A program made the position numbers and the translations under genes. From Saposhnikovia divaricata (taxonomy: Eukaryota > Streptophyta > Magnoliopsida > Apiales > Apiaceae): DNA of 64,000 nt. Location: the NCBI GenBank assembly GCA_036435485.1, contig CM071596.1:12118001-12182000 (forward strand), written 5' to 3'. The notes under the pieces were generated by a model that had not been told where the DNA came from, made no database searches, and saw only the letters and a list, made by a program, of their open reading frames with translations. This document shows positions 22,439 through 32,754 of this stretch, in pieces (within the stretch, counting starts at the first letter, position 1; each line of letters begins with the position of its first letter).

Positions 22439-25400
22439 ATGACTGATGCTTCAAGTTCACATTCTCTTTATACACAAAACACATCTAATACTCAATCTAT
22501 TGACCAAGATAATCCTCTACATCTACAATCGTCCGATAGTCCTGGTATGAAACTGGTTAGCGAAGTGTTTGATGTCACTGGATTTAGTAATTGGAAACGT
22601 TCTATGTCAATTGCTCTCTCTGCTCGTAATAAACTCTATTTTGTTGATGGATCACTTCCTAAACCTGATCCAAAGCATACTTCCTAAAAGCTGATCAAGA
22701 TGTAACGATATGGTTATTTCTTGGATTCTTGGAGCTTTATCTAAGTCTATAAGAAGAAGTGTTATCTACTCTAACTCTGCAGAGGAAATTTGGAAAGAAT
22801 TAGAAGAGCGTTATGGTGTTTCTATTGGAGCACAGTTATTTGGTATACACAAAGAGCTTACTAAAGTATCCCAAGGCACCAAAAACATTGCAGACTATTT
22901 CACTAAAATCAAGATGTTATGGGATGACATTGATTCTCTATGCTTAATTCCAGTTTGTTCTTGTGGCTGTACTTGTGGTGCATCTCAGAAGTTATCAAAA
23001 TTTTAACAAGATCAGAGAGTTATTCAGTTTTTAATGGGCTTAAATGATTCATATGGTGTTATGAGAGGTTCAATCCTTATGAGTTCTCCATTGCCTTCCA
23101 TTGGTCAAGTCTATAGCCTGTTATTACAAGAAGAATCTCAAAGGGAAATTCATTCTGGTGGACACTTTTTGTCAGACTCTGCATCTTTAAATGTTAACTC
23201 CTACAGACCTCCATCTTCTCAGTTTTCCAACAAGAAAACCTTTGACAGCAATAAATCTTCTCTACATTGTAACTATTGAAAGAAGCATGGCCACACTATT
23301 GACAAGTGTTATAAACTTCATGGATTTCCTTCAGACTTTAAGTTCACAAAGAATAGAAAATTTGCTGCACATGTTGAAGGACCAGACACTCAGACTCAGC
23401 CACAGTGTTCACAATTTGATATTGCTTCTAACTCTTCTGGTTATAATGCAACAGGGCTTTCACCAGATCTTTGCTCATAGCTTATAGCTCTTCTCCAAAA
23501 TGTTTCTTCTGGTCAGAATACAGAAGCACAAGTTTCATCTGCTAATTTTGCTGGTAATATCTCTACCTTACCTCATAATTTGAACTATTCCACTTTTTCA
23601 ACTTGGATTATAGATAGTGGTGCAAGTGACCATATGTGTTTCTCTAAAGATCTGTTTTCTAAGCTACATACTCTTTCTCATTAATTGACTATTTCTTTGC
23701 CTAATGGTCAAATTGATTATATCACACATTCAGGACATGTTCCACTTTCATCTGATATCACTCTTACTGATGTTCTTTATGTTCTTCATTTTAAATTCAA
23801 TCTTCTTTTCATTAGCAAACAGACACATCAACTAGGAGGTGTAGTCATGTTCACTAATGATCATTGCTACTTGCAGGGCTCTTCTCTGAAGAAGCCACTG
23901 GCTCTTGGTAAATCTCAAATAGGCTTGTACATTTTCCCTCCATGTGACAAACAGAATCTCCCTTCTTCTATTACTACACTTTCTTCTATTTGTAATAAAA
24001 ATGCCATAGTTTGGCACACTAGACTAGGACATCTTCCTTTGTCTAAACTGAAGTCTATTTCTCCTTGTAATTTTGATTCTGTTGATACTCAGAAAATTTT
24101 AACTTGTGAGGTTTGTGCTAAGGCCAAACAACACAGGTTACCATTTCCTCATAGTCAAATTCATAGCAGTAAACAATTTGAACTTGTTCATGTTGACATC
24201 TGGGGCCCTTATCATACTCCAACTTACAATAAATATAAATACTTCATTACTTTAGTTGATGATTTTACTCGAGCCACATGAACTCATTTACTTACTTGCA
24301 AAAGTAATGCTTTTCCTGTTGTCAAGTTATTTATTGCTATGGTAGAAAATCATTTTCACACCAATGTTCAAACTATTAGAACTGATAATGCCCTCGAATT
24401 AGGCCTTAGCAAAGAAGCTACCAATTGCTTTCTTTCTAAAGGTATCTTACACCAAACTTCCTGTCCACATACACCACAACAAAATGGTGTTGTGGAAAGA
24501 AAACACAAACACTTACTTGAAACCTCTAGAGCTCTTTTGTTTCAATCTAACCTTCCTATTCAATATTGGGGTGAATGTGTGTTAATTTCTACATACTTAA
24601 TAAACCGATTTTCCTCAAAAGTATTGAAAGATTTATCTCCATATGAGCTATTATTTGGCTTTGCACCAGTTTACACACATTTGAGACCTTTTGGTTGCTT
24701 AGCCTATATTACTGACCCTAAAACCCACAAAGATAAATTTTCTCCAAGAGCACATACATGTGTTTTTTTAGGCTATCCTTATGGCAAAAAGGCCTATAAA
24801 TTCTTGAATCTGTCCACCAATACAATTCAAGTATCCAAAGATGCTGTTTTCCATGATACTATATTTCCTTTTGTCAAAACCACCACCACTGATTTTATTC
24901 CACTATCTTTACCTGATCTTCATATATCTTCAGATTCACAAGTCATACCAGACATCCAAGATATACCTGACATACCAACTTGTTCAGATTCATCTTATAA
25001 TTCATCCTCTCATACTGATACTCCAACTCCTCATACTTCATCTCCTTCTACTGATAATTCACACACTTCATTTCTTTATGCTGATAATTCACACACATCA
25101 GAATCAGATTTGATAGTTAGAAAATCTTCCAGAGCTCATAAATTACCAAGCTATCTTGATGATTATGTCCATCCTTATACATGTTCAGACTCTATTTGTT
25201 CTTGCACATCTCTTTGTCAGACAAAGTCCTTAAATTCTTCTTCATCACTTACTTGTTGCAATGTTAGTTCTATTCAATCTATGACTCCCATTCTTAAACC
25301 AACATCTAATGATGAAGCAATTTTGTACCCTGAATGGCAACAATCCATTGCTTCTAAATTTTCTGCTTTAGAGGCCAACAACACTTGGTCACTTGTTCCC

Positions 25401-26803
25401 TTACCTTCTGGCAAGAAAGCTATTTCTTGTAAATGGGTATTCAGAATAAACATCATGCTGATGGCTCTATAGAAAGGTATAAAGCAAGATTAGTTGTTAT
25501 GGGATTTACTCAGAAAGAAGGTATAGATTATACTGAAACCTTCTCTCCAGTGGTCAAGATGACAACCGTTAGAACTTTAGTAGCAACTGCTGTTAAAAAA
25601 GGTTGGGAGATGTATCAATTAGATGTCAATAATGCATTTTTACATGGAGATCTTCATGAGACAATTTACATGAAACCTCCACCTGGTTTTCATCTTGGTG
25701 ATCGTTCCTTAGTTTGTCTTCTTCAGAAATCTTTATATGGATTAAAACAGGCCTCTAAAGAGTGGTATTCCAAGCTAGGTTCTGTTTTACTCACAAGAGG
25801 ATATGTTTTATCTAAAAATGATCCATCTTTATTTTATAAAAAGGAAGGCTCTTCTGTAGTTTTTCTGGTTATTTATGTGGATGACATACTAATGGTTGGT
25901 AGAAATTTCTTCTCTCAAAGCATATTTGGACTCTGTTTTCAAGATTAAAGATTTAGGATCTTTACATTACTTTCTGGGCTTGGAATTCAACAAAGTTCCT
26001 TCTAGCATGGTTATATCTCAAAGGAAGTTTACTTTGGATTTACTTCCTATATTTGTAAGCATCAGGATATAGGGCACCCTAGCACAAAACTATTTCCTGA
26101 TAAGGGTGCCCTATATCCTGATGCTTACAAATATAGGAAGTTGGTTGGCAAATTGAATTTCCTTACTCACACCAGGCCTGATATATCTTTCAGTGTACAA
26201 CACCTCAGTCAATTCATGTCTTCTCCTAGGCAACCACATTGGGATGCTGCTATGCATGTCCTCAGATATGTTAAAAGGGATCCTTATCAAGGCTTATTCT
26301 ACAGTTCTGTTCCTTCTTTTGGAATTGAGGCTTATTGTGATGCAGACTGGGCTGCTTGCCCCAACACTAGGAAATCTGTTAGTGGTTTTGTTGTTTTCCT
26401 AGGTGACAGCTTAATCTCTTGGAAGTCCAAGAAACAACATATTATTTCTTTATCATCAGCTGAAGCGGAATACCGTTCTATGAGGAGACTTACTGCAGAA
26501 CTGTCTTGGTTGTCCAGATTATTGCATGATTTGAAATCCCAAACATTACACATATTCCGTTAAAAGTGATAGTCAAGCTGCCATTTACATTGCCAGAAAT
26601 CCTGTTTATCATGAAAGGACTAAACATATCGTTCTAGACTGTCATTTTGTTCGAGAAAAATTATGGTCAGGTCTAATATCTTTTCATATACTCATATAAC
26701 TCATCAGCTGGCAGAGGCCTTAACCAAACCTCTTTCTGGTCCACAACATCATAACATTCTTGGCAAGTTGGGTGTACTTTCATTACCCTCCAACTTTAGG
26801 GGG
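22439..26803 (+). pseudogene. copia 1 gag-pol, multiply disrupted
   Basis: Gag starts MTDASSSHS. The recognisable parts are a zinc knuckle (NY*KKHGHTIDKCYKLHGFP, with a stop in place of its second Cys), protease IDSGASDHM near 23615, integrase WHTRLGHLPLSKL and the HVDIWGP and PQQNGVVERK motifs (24010-24510), reverse transcriptase RYKARLVVMGFTQKEG and IYVDDI (YVDD at 25873-25884), and RNase H YCDADWA and SLSSAEAEYRS (26330-26480). Breaks are a frameshift near 22687, TAA at 23004, TGA at 23277, a stop near 23478, TAA near 23683, TGA near 24279, and frameshifts near 25440, 25945 and 26560. The segment around 26042-26141 is palindromic. Confidence 0.9.
26042..26141. repeat. 39-bp perfect inverted repeat inside copia 1
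   Basis: Bases 26042-26080 are the exact reverse complement of 26103-26141, separated by 22 bases. The right arm is in place for the pol reading frame (ALYPDAYKYRKLVGKL). The left arm occupies the position where other pol coding sequence belongs, so it is an inverted copy of the right arm. Confidence 0.95.
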
Positions 26804-26804
26804 G

Positions 26805-27057
26805 TGTTGGAATTACTTAAATTATATCCAGTTGTACTTACACGTGGACTTCCACCTGGCTCCACCTGGATCTTAGCTGGCTAGTTAGTTAGAGAATTAG
26901 TTTGTTATTTTTCCCGCTCATTCTGTACATAGTTCAAGCTATATAAGCATTTTCATTTCCAAGTTGTAACTAACACTTTTTACCAATCAATGAATGTTCA
27001 TAGTTTTTCATCTCTTACTCTCTTTCTACTTAAAGCTCATCTGTAACCAATTCAACA
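26805..27057 (+). repeat. 3' LTR of copia 1
   Basis: 253 bp, preceded by a polypurine tract at 26798-26804 and followed by the TTCAT target repeat. Confidence 0.9.
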
Positions 27058-27656
27058 TTCATTGATGATGAAAAGCTCAGGGATGATGCCCGCGCTTATC
27101 ACCAGAGACGAATTGATAATCCATTTGATATCAATGATCTCCCTCCCCCACCTATCCCGGACTATTTTGAAGAAATTTGGCAACTAAAATCATCTTCATG
27201 GTTGTGGGAAAGGGCCAAGAAACTCATGCATTATGCTGTTGAAACTGAACAAGAGAAAAAAGGATGGAATCTTAGTGATCTCAACTTGGTCAAGGCCAAT
27301 AAATTACAACAACATTATTTTATAACTTTTGAGGCCAAACATGACCAGGAGTACAACACTTATCAGACTACTGTCTGTGACGACGTTAATCCTTGTGGCT
27401 ACGGTTCTATCAATGTGGAAATTTTCCAGCGCAAAGGTGAAGCTCCAGTTGCAGCGATTGGACATAATTGAATTTTCCTCTGCTCCTCCTGGATTTGAAT
27501 GAAGATGCTGTTGATGGCTGGTGTTGGTTAATGCTTGTGTATTGCTTTGGTCCATCTGTTTCGACCTTGGCAATTTGAATGGTTTAACAATATAAGTTTA
27601 TTAAATAAAAGTGCTTTAAGAAAAACATTATTTAATAAAAATTATTAAAGATTCTA

Positions 27657-28314
27657 GAGTATTTACCAAAAATACTAGGTTTAAAGTTTCTATTTGCAAA
27701 AATACCATCTCTTTTATTTAATTGCATATTTACTATCTTATACTTTCTTAATTGCAATTTTACTAAACTAAGTTTCAAAATTGCAAAAATACTAACCCTC
27801 ACCCCTCCCCCTTCTTTCCTAGCCGAATTCAACAGACTTCAACACTTTTTTTTAAGGTGGGGTGCTATTTTGGTGGATTTGAGTTGCAACTGAATGCAAC
27901 CACATTCAACCGAATGCAACCACTTTTTTTTTAAGGTGGGGGTGCTATTTTGGTGGATTTGAGTTGCAACTGAATGCAACCACATTCAACCGAATGCAAC
28001 CACATGCAATTTTTTTTAAGGTGGGATGATTTTGGTGGATTTGGGTTGCAAGGCCCCGCCAGGGGCCATATTTAACTGAATGCAACCACATTCAACTGAA
28101 TGCAACCACATGCAACTTTTTTTTTAAGGTGGGTGATTTTGATCGATTTGGGTTGCAAGGCCCCGCCAGGGGCCATATTCAACTGAATGCAACTGAAAAA
28201 TGAAAGTTTCATTCATTTGCATGTGGTTGCAGTCAGAAATTTAGTTGCCTGTGGTTGCATTCAGTTGCATAAGAAAGTTCCATTTTTCAGTTGTCATTTT
28301 CGACCATTTTTTTG

Positions 28315-28374
<60 letters not shown>

Positions 28375-28824
28375 GTCGAAAATGACAATTGAAAAATGGA
28401 ACTTGAAATCAGAAATTTAGTTGCATGTGGTTGCATTTAGTTACATAAGAAAGTTGCATTTTTCAATTGTCATTTTCGACCTCTTTTTTGAACTCTATAT
28501 ATATTTTATATAAATAGAGTTCAAAAAAGAGGTCGACAATGACAATTGAAAAATGGAACTTGAAATCAGAAATTTAGTTGCATGTGGTTGCATTCAGTTG
28601 AATATGCCCATGCGGGGCCTTGCAACCAAAATCCACCAAAATAGCACCCCACCTTTAAAAAAAAAAAGTCGAACTGGGCAGGCTGGGCAGGGGGAAGTGG
28701 TGCCCTAATTTCTAGTATTTTCACAATTTAGAAACTTAGTTTAGTAAAATTGCAAATAGCTATTCTTAACAAAAATAAATGTGCAAAAATTTACTTTTCC
28801 CTATTTATTTATGAAAAAAAGCCC
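27657..28824. mobile_element. Mutator-like non-autonomous element (MULE-MITE) A
   Basis: An 1168-bp element flanked by perfect 9-bp repeats AAGATTCTA (27648-27656 and 28825-28833), the target length of Mutator-like elements. The sub-ends form long imperfect inverted repeats; TTTTACTAAACTAAGTTTC on the left is mirrored on the right near 28730-28750. Inside, a unit with TTAAGGTGGGGTGCTATTTT, GAATGCAACCACATTCAAC and GGCCCCGCCAGGGGCC is repeated about four times on the left and appears inverted on the right. The middle holds a (TA)n tract. It has no transposase gene. Confidence 0.7.
28318..28371. repeat. (TA)n microsatellite at the centre of element A
   Basis: 27 TA dinucleotides, flanked on both sides by mirrored copies of GGTCGAAAATGACAA-type sequence. 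The whole centre can fold into a hairpin. Confidence 0.9.
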
Positions 28825-29019
28825 AAGATTCTATTTTTAGGTTTAACAACAAATATGTTTCCAATATTAACAAATAAGGATAAAATAGCAAAAAATTATA
28901 ATTAAAAATAAGTCGCAAATTCATTCTTTATATATAATAAACAAGTAAACAAAGCATACCATCAGAATTTCAATTCAAAAAATATTTTTTTTAAAAAAGA
29001 ATGTGCATTTAATTATAAA

Positions 29020-30125
29020 ACAAAAAAAGAAGTTTTTAAGAAAATATATGGTAAAAATAAGATAATCAAAAAGTAATAAAAAACATGTCATAAATGACAC
29101 CAAAAATCAACAAAATATAATCTACAAAACAAACGCCAATTCAAAAAAAAAATCTAAATGTTGAAAACAAAAATCAACAATAAATTTTAGGGTGAAGGCC
29201 CTAAATAATCAAAAATAAATATTGTTTGCCCAAAATACTGATTTTCAAATATTTAGTCCTAAATACTGACGTGATACGTTATTTCGTGCTCCGTATTGCA
29301 CGGATACGTTATTCCGTGTTCCGTATTACTTATGATACGTTATTCCGTGTTCCGTATTACACAGATACGTTATCCCGTGTTCCGTGATAGCAACAGATAC
29401 GGTGAGCCGTCCAACGTATCTCTCTTTCTGGGTGATTGTTTAATTTGTACCCCTGCGGGGCCGACGTAAGCAGCAGAATCAATAAAGCAAAAAGTAGAAA
29501 AGTTGTAAAGCAATTGCAAGAATTCTAGTGTAAGGTTGACAGACAGACCCGTGCTAAAGTGTAAATTATCAACTTTCCCACTAGAATAAAAAATCCATGT
29601 GATAAGATTATCAAGACTTTGTTCTCCCATTCCCATTTAGTTTATTAACATTAGTGAGAGACTTTGATACGAAGGACGATGTTCCGTGAGAGACTTTGAT
29701 ACGGAGGACGATGCTCCGTGAGAGGCTTTGATACGGAGGACGATATTCCGTATTAAGTCAATAATACGGAAGACGATGCTCCGTATTAAGTCAGTAAAAA
29801 GGGCCAAAACTCCTTTTCAGTATTTTGGACCACTAAGTCTCAAAAATGATTATTTTGGTAATTTTCTCTAAATTTTAATATAGTGTACTTAAAACAAATA
29901 TATACCAACACAAAAACATAAACAGATAGTACAAACTTTCTTTAAAAAAGTACAAATGTATGTGTGTTCACAATACACATATATAAAGAATAGTTAAACC
30001 AATAAGTCCACACATGTCTAAAATGTATTATATATGTTTTAATAAATTGAAGAAACTCCCCAAAAAAATAAAATATTAAAATATATGTTAGGTAAAAACT
30101 TAAAATATAATTTACAAAAAAAATC
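29020..30125. repeat. second copy of a segment also present at 21040-21470
   Basis: Colinear with the DNA just upstream of the cystatin-like pseudogene, once the element at 29190-29868 is removed. The end of this copy runs into GTGCTTTAAGAAAAATTATT (30138), which also occurs next to element A (27611), so several pieces of this neighbourhood are repeated. Confidence 0.55.
29190..29868. mobile_element. Mutator-like non-autonomous element B with GATACG repeats
   Basis: A 679-bp element flanked by perfect 9-bp repeats TAAATTTTA (29181-29189 and 29869-29877). The paralogous segment near 21230 lacks it and so gives an empty-site comparison. The ends are imperfect inverted repeats (GGGTGAAGGCCCTAAATAATC versus GAGAAAATTACCAAAATAATC). 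Inside the left arm, GATACGTTATTCCGTGTTCC occurs about four times. Inside the right arm, TTTGATACGGAGGACGATGC occurs about three to five times. Confidence 0.75.
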
Positions 30126-30434
30126 GTTACCAAATAAAAGTGCTTTAAGAAAAATTATTTTAATAAAAATCATTAAAGATTCCAAAACAACACACATAAT
30201 AAACACCACACATGACAAAAATATAAAATTAACATGAAAAAATAATCAATATTCACACAAATAAAAAATTAATACCACACATGTTTCTGAAAAAGTTAAA
30301 AAATGCCTTTAAAAACTATAAAAACACTATAATAAAAATATCTAAAAATTTTAAGATAACCATTAAATTACATAATATAAAAGATAAAAAAATAATAATA
30401 AATTGTTACACGAATATAGTACCTATATGTTTCA
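30126..30434. other. AT-rich spacer, no gene seen
   Basis: Short A-rich runs and no recognisable feature. Confidence 0.4.
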
Positions 30435-31267
30435 GAGAAAATGCCTAGAATACACTATATTTCTATGAAAGCTGCCCGAAATGCCCATATGCGGGAGAGT
30501 CCGCCTTTTTTGCCCACGAAGTACGCATCTGTCAGATGCGTGGCTAGGGATACGCATCTCGGAGATGCGTATCACAGGTCACGCATCTCGGAGATGCGTG
30601 ATGACGTCAACTACGTCATTCTTACACTTTCTCATCTCTCTCGCTATCGCCGGCGACTTCCGCCTCTCTAGTCTCTCTCTCGCGTCTCTCTTGTTTCTCA
30701 ACATCCATCCTTCCTGAGTATACCAAAACGACTATTACATCTTCCCGAGTATTTCCCCAAGCTCGTTTTCTCGATCTAGCCCCGCAAGGGCTTGTAAAGT
30801 CGTTTGAAGAAATTGGTCGGACATGAAAATCGAATTTAGGGTTAGTTGGTTCTTTTCAAAATCCGGCATTTGCAATTAAAAATCGTTGATATAGGATTGT
30901 AGAGAATTGAATTACGAGTAGATTGGTGTATCATATGTTAATGGAAAATGCCTCTATGGTTCTGAACGATGTTGCCGGAGTTTTGCCCCCAAAATCGCCA
31001 TTCTCGTCATCTCTATCGTCGATCGACAAAGACGATGAACAGTTGCTGAATACGCATCTTGGAGATGTGTATTCCCTAATATGCAATATGCAAATGCGTA
31101 TGTTGAATACATGGAATTCAATTTACAAACTATACGCATGTGTATCATGCGTATTCAGTATACGCAGCTTGGAAATGCGTGGTTTGTGGGTATTTAGGGC
31201 GGAACAATCCGCCTATGGGTATTTCGAGCCGTTGGAATTTTTTGGTGGGTATTTTGGTTTTTCACCC
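30435..31267. mobile_element. Mutator-like non-autonomous element C with ACGCATCT palindromes
   Basis: An 833-bp element with inverted ends of about 65 bp. Both ends carry CGAAATGCCCATATGCGG-type sequence and a TCCGCC block. The flanks are TATGTTTCA (30426-30434) and TATGGTTCA (31268-31276), a 9-bp target duplication with one change. The palindrome ACGCATCTCGGAGATGCGT occurs near 30552 and 30582, and TACGCATCTTGGAGATG-type variants occur near 31050 and 31160. No transposase gene is present. The short open frames across it look incidental. Confidence 0.7.
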
Positions 31268-31276
31268 TATGGTTCA

Positions 31277-31558
31277 AGTATATCATATGTCTAATAAAAT
31301 CAAAAATAAAAAATAATTAAAATACTAAAAAATATGTTAGCCTAAATTTTGAAATATAAATTATAGAAAAACCATTTACAAGAAAAAAAATAAATGTATA
31401 TTTACAAACCATATTATCATCAAAAGTAAAAATAAATTATTCAAAATGCTATAAAACTAATTTTTCAAAAAAATTATAATTAAAATTGTACTACAAACCA
31501 TTAATAAAGCTACCCTGCGGTATAAAGCTAGTCAAATAATAAGTTAATGAACGAGCAT
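31277..31558. other. AT-rich spacer with a partial third copy of the duplicated segment
   Basis: AAAATATGTTAGCCTAAATTTT at about 31330 repeats the end of the segment at 21040-21470. No gene is seen. Confidence 0.35.
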
Positions 31559-31559
31559 C

Positions 31560-32245
31560 GTAGGGATGTGCATTCACCCTGCCCCGCCCGATCCCGACCC
31601 GATCCCCGCACCGAACAGGGCGGGGAATCGGGGATTTTCCGGGTACGGGCCGGGGCCGGGATTCTATGTCTTCCCGGCCCGATCCCCGACCCCTGCCCCG
31701 ATTCTCAATCCCCGACTCGATTCCACCATATTATAATATATATAATATATATTATTAATATATACGAATTTTCAATGCTTTATATTGGAAACGAAATGAT
31801 ATTTTAATCATATATGTTTATCTTTCTAGTAGTTAAATAACTTCATTTCCATGATATTTATTTATAATTGTTTATTTAAGTAATATTTTTTTTATCTTAA
31901 TTTAATGCATATGAGCTACTGCTTTGTAATGTTTAGATTGCAAAAAGAAATTTTAAAAAGTAACATAGATGTATGTGAATCTGAAGATATACTTATTATG
32001 AGATCAATGGTGATGAAAAGACGTTGTAACTTAACATCTAATCTAGCTATAGTTGCTAATTTCGCTATATATCACAAAAAAAAATATTTCAAACTTTCTA
32101 GTTGGTGTTTAAAATTGTTTAAAATATTATTTTTTGTTTAAAATGAAATTTCCCGCGGAAATCCCCATTACCCGTTTGGGCCGGGGACGAGAAATAAAAA
32201 GTAATCCCCGATGGGAATCGGGCCGGGGATCGGATTTGAATCCAT
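31560..32245. mobile_element. GC-rich-ended foldback element
   Basis: Runs of CCCGATCCCCG, GGGCCGGGGCCGGG and related blocks (31575-31715) are answered by inverted blocks near 32150-32235 (GGGCCGGGGACG, GGGCCGGGGATCGG), around an AT-rich core. Dispersed repeats with GATCCCC/GGGGATC ends are common in plants and usually belong to hAT-like elements. The exact ends and target duplication were not resolved. Confidence 0.5.
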
Positions 32246-32318
32246 CGTGTCACATTTTATTTTATTTTTTCCTAAAATTAATCATCACTTAATGTGTTAC
32301 AGACAGATACACACAGAG

Positions 32319-32728
32319 TTGCTTTGTCTCGGTTAGCGATTTTTTAGTAGTTCGGCTTTAGCGTTCTCACCTCTAGTTTTTAGTGTCTTCTGTTTTCTGG
32401 TTTTGCAGTTGCAGGGAGCTTGGCGCGGTGTTATCTCTGTGCGAGACTTGCCGTGTAGTTGGAGCGCATCAAGCTAGGAGTCCCATCAATCCCCGCAGGT
32501 AGGTATGCCCCATGTGGAGAACGCCATGGGCCTCAGGTATATCTTTGTCCATTTCCGTATCATTTCCATTGTATTCTCCACACTCTATATTTGCTGTGCA
32601 CTCAGCCGAGGGTATTTACGGAAACAGCCTCCCCGCTCTAAAAGTGGGGGTATGATCTGCGTACAATCTATCCTCCCAGACCCTGCTCTGAGCGGGATAT
32701 ACTAGGTATGTTTGGTTTGGTTTTACAG
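32319..32728 (+). mobile_element. 3' end of an RTE-type LINE
   Basis: The sequence from TTGTCTCGGTTAGCG to GAGCGGGATATACTAGGTAT plus a short TTTGG repeat tail is the same 3' untranslated end as in the LINE at 58207-58871, about 80-90% alike by eye. The coding part is absent, as in a 5'-truncated copy. TTACAGA occurs on both sides (about 32298 and 32725) and may be the target duplication. The fragment ends only about 30 bp before the start codon of the OB-fold gene. Confidence 0.75.
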
Positions 32729-32754
32729 ATATTGGGTTAAGTGACTAATCCGAA

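Larger units (their letters stand above)
21758..27057 (+). mobile_element. copia LTR retrotransposon 1 (5.3 kb), complete but with broken genes
   Basis: The element is flanked by perfect TTCAT repeats (21753-21757 and 27058-27062). The LTRs are 243 bp (21758-22000) and 253 bp (26805-27057) with TGTTGG...CAACA-type ends. They differ by three substitutions and a 10-bp duplication (CCACCTGGCT type) in the 3' copy. TGGTATCAGAGC, the initiator-tRNA-Met primer site, follows directly at 22001. A polypurine AGGGGGG precedes the 3' LTR. The internal order gag, protease, integrase, reverse transcriptase, RNase H is that of copia elements. It lies in the same orientation as the host pseudogene. Confidence 0.95.
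21504..27471 (+). pseudogene. cystatin-like-fold family gene, disrupted by a stop codon and a copia insertion
   Basis: The 5' part (21504-21757) encodes an N terminus with a basic patch (SSPRKKPKTDN) and an acidic stretch (EEKISDEDDGDWVDEE). An in-frame TGA at 21708-21710 follows, and then EKLNNKYVDFGF. The copia element occupies 21758-27057. After one copy of the TTCAT target repeat the same frame resumes as IDDEKLRDDARAY and runs through PPPPIPDYFEEIWQLKSS, WLWERAKKLMHYAVETE and GYGSINVEIFQRKGE to the stop at 27471. The PDYFEEIW..A..A...YN arrangement and small size suggest a plant cystatin-like or UPF0725-type protein. That is a family resemblance, not a firm identification. The in-frame TGA implies decay beyond the insertion, unless this part is normally spliced out. 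Confidence 0.6.

Noticed and set aside
22439..26803. Internal stops of copia 1 as programmed readthrough or frameshift sites
   Set aside because: They lie in conserved motifs (a zinc-knuckle Cys, the integrase core) and are too many; simple decay explains them.
29260..29800. GATACG repeats as a telomere- or origin-like array
   Set aside because: They lie within a bounded element with a 9-bp target duplication, and the unit does not match plant telomere repeats.
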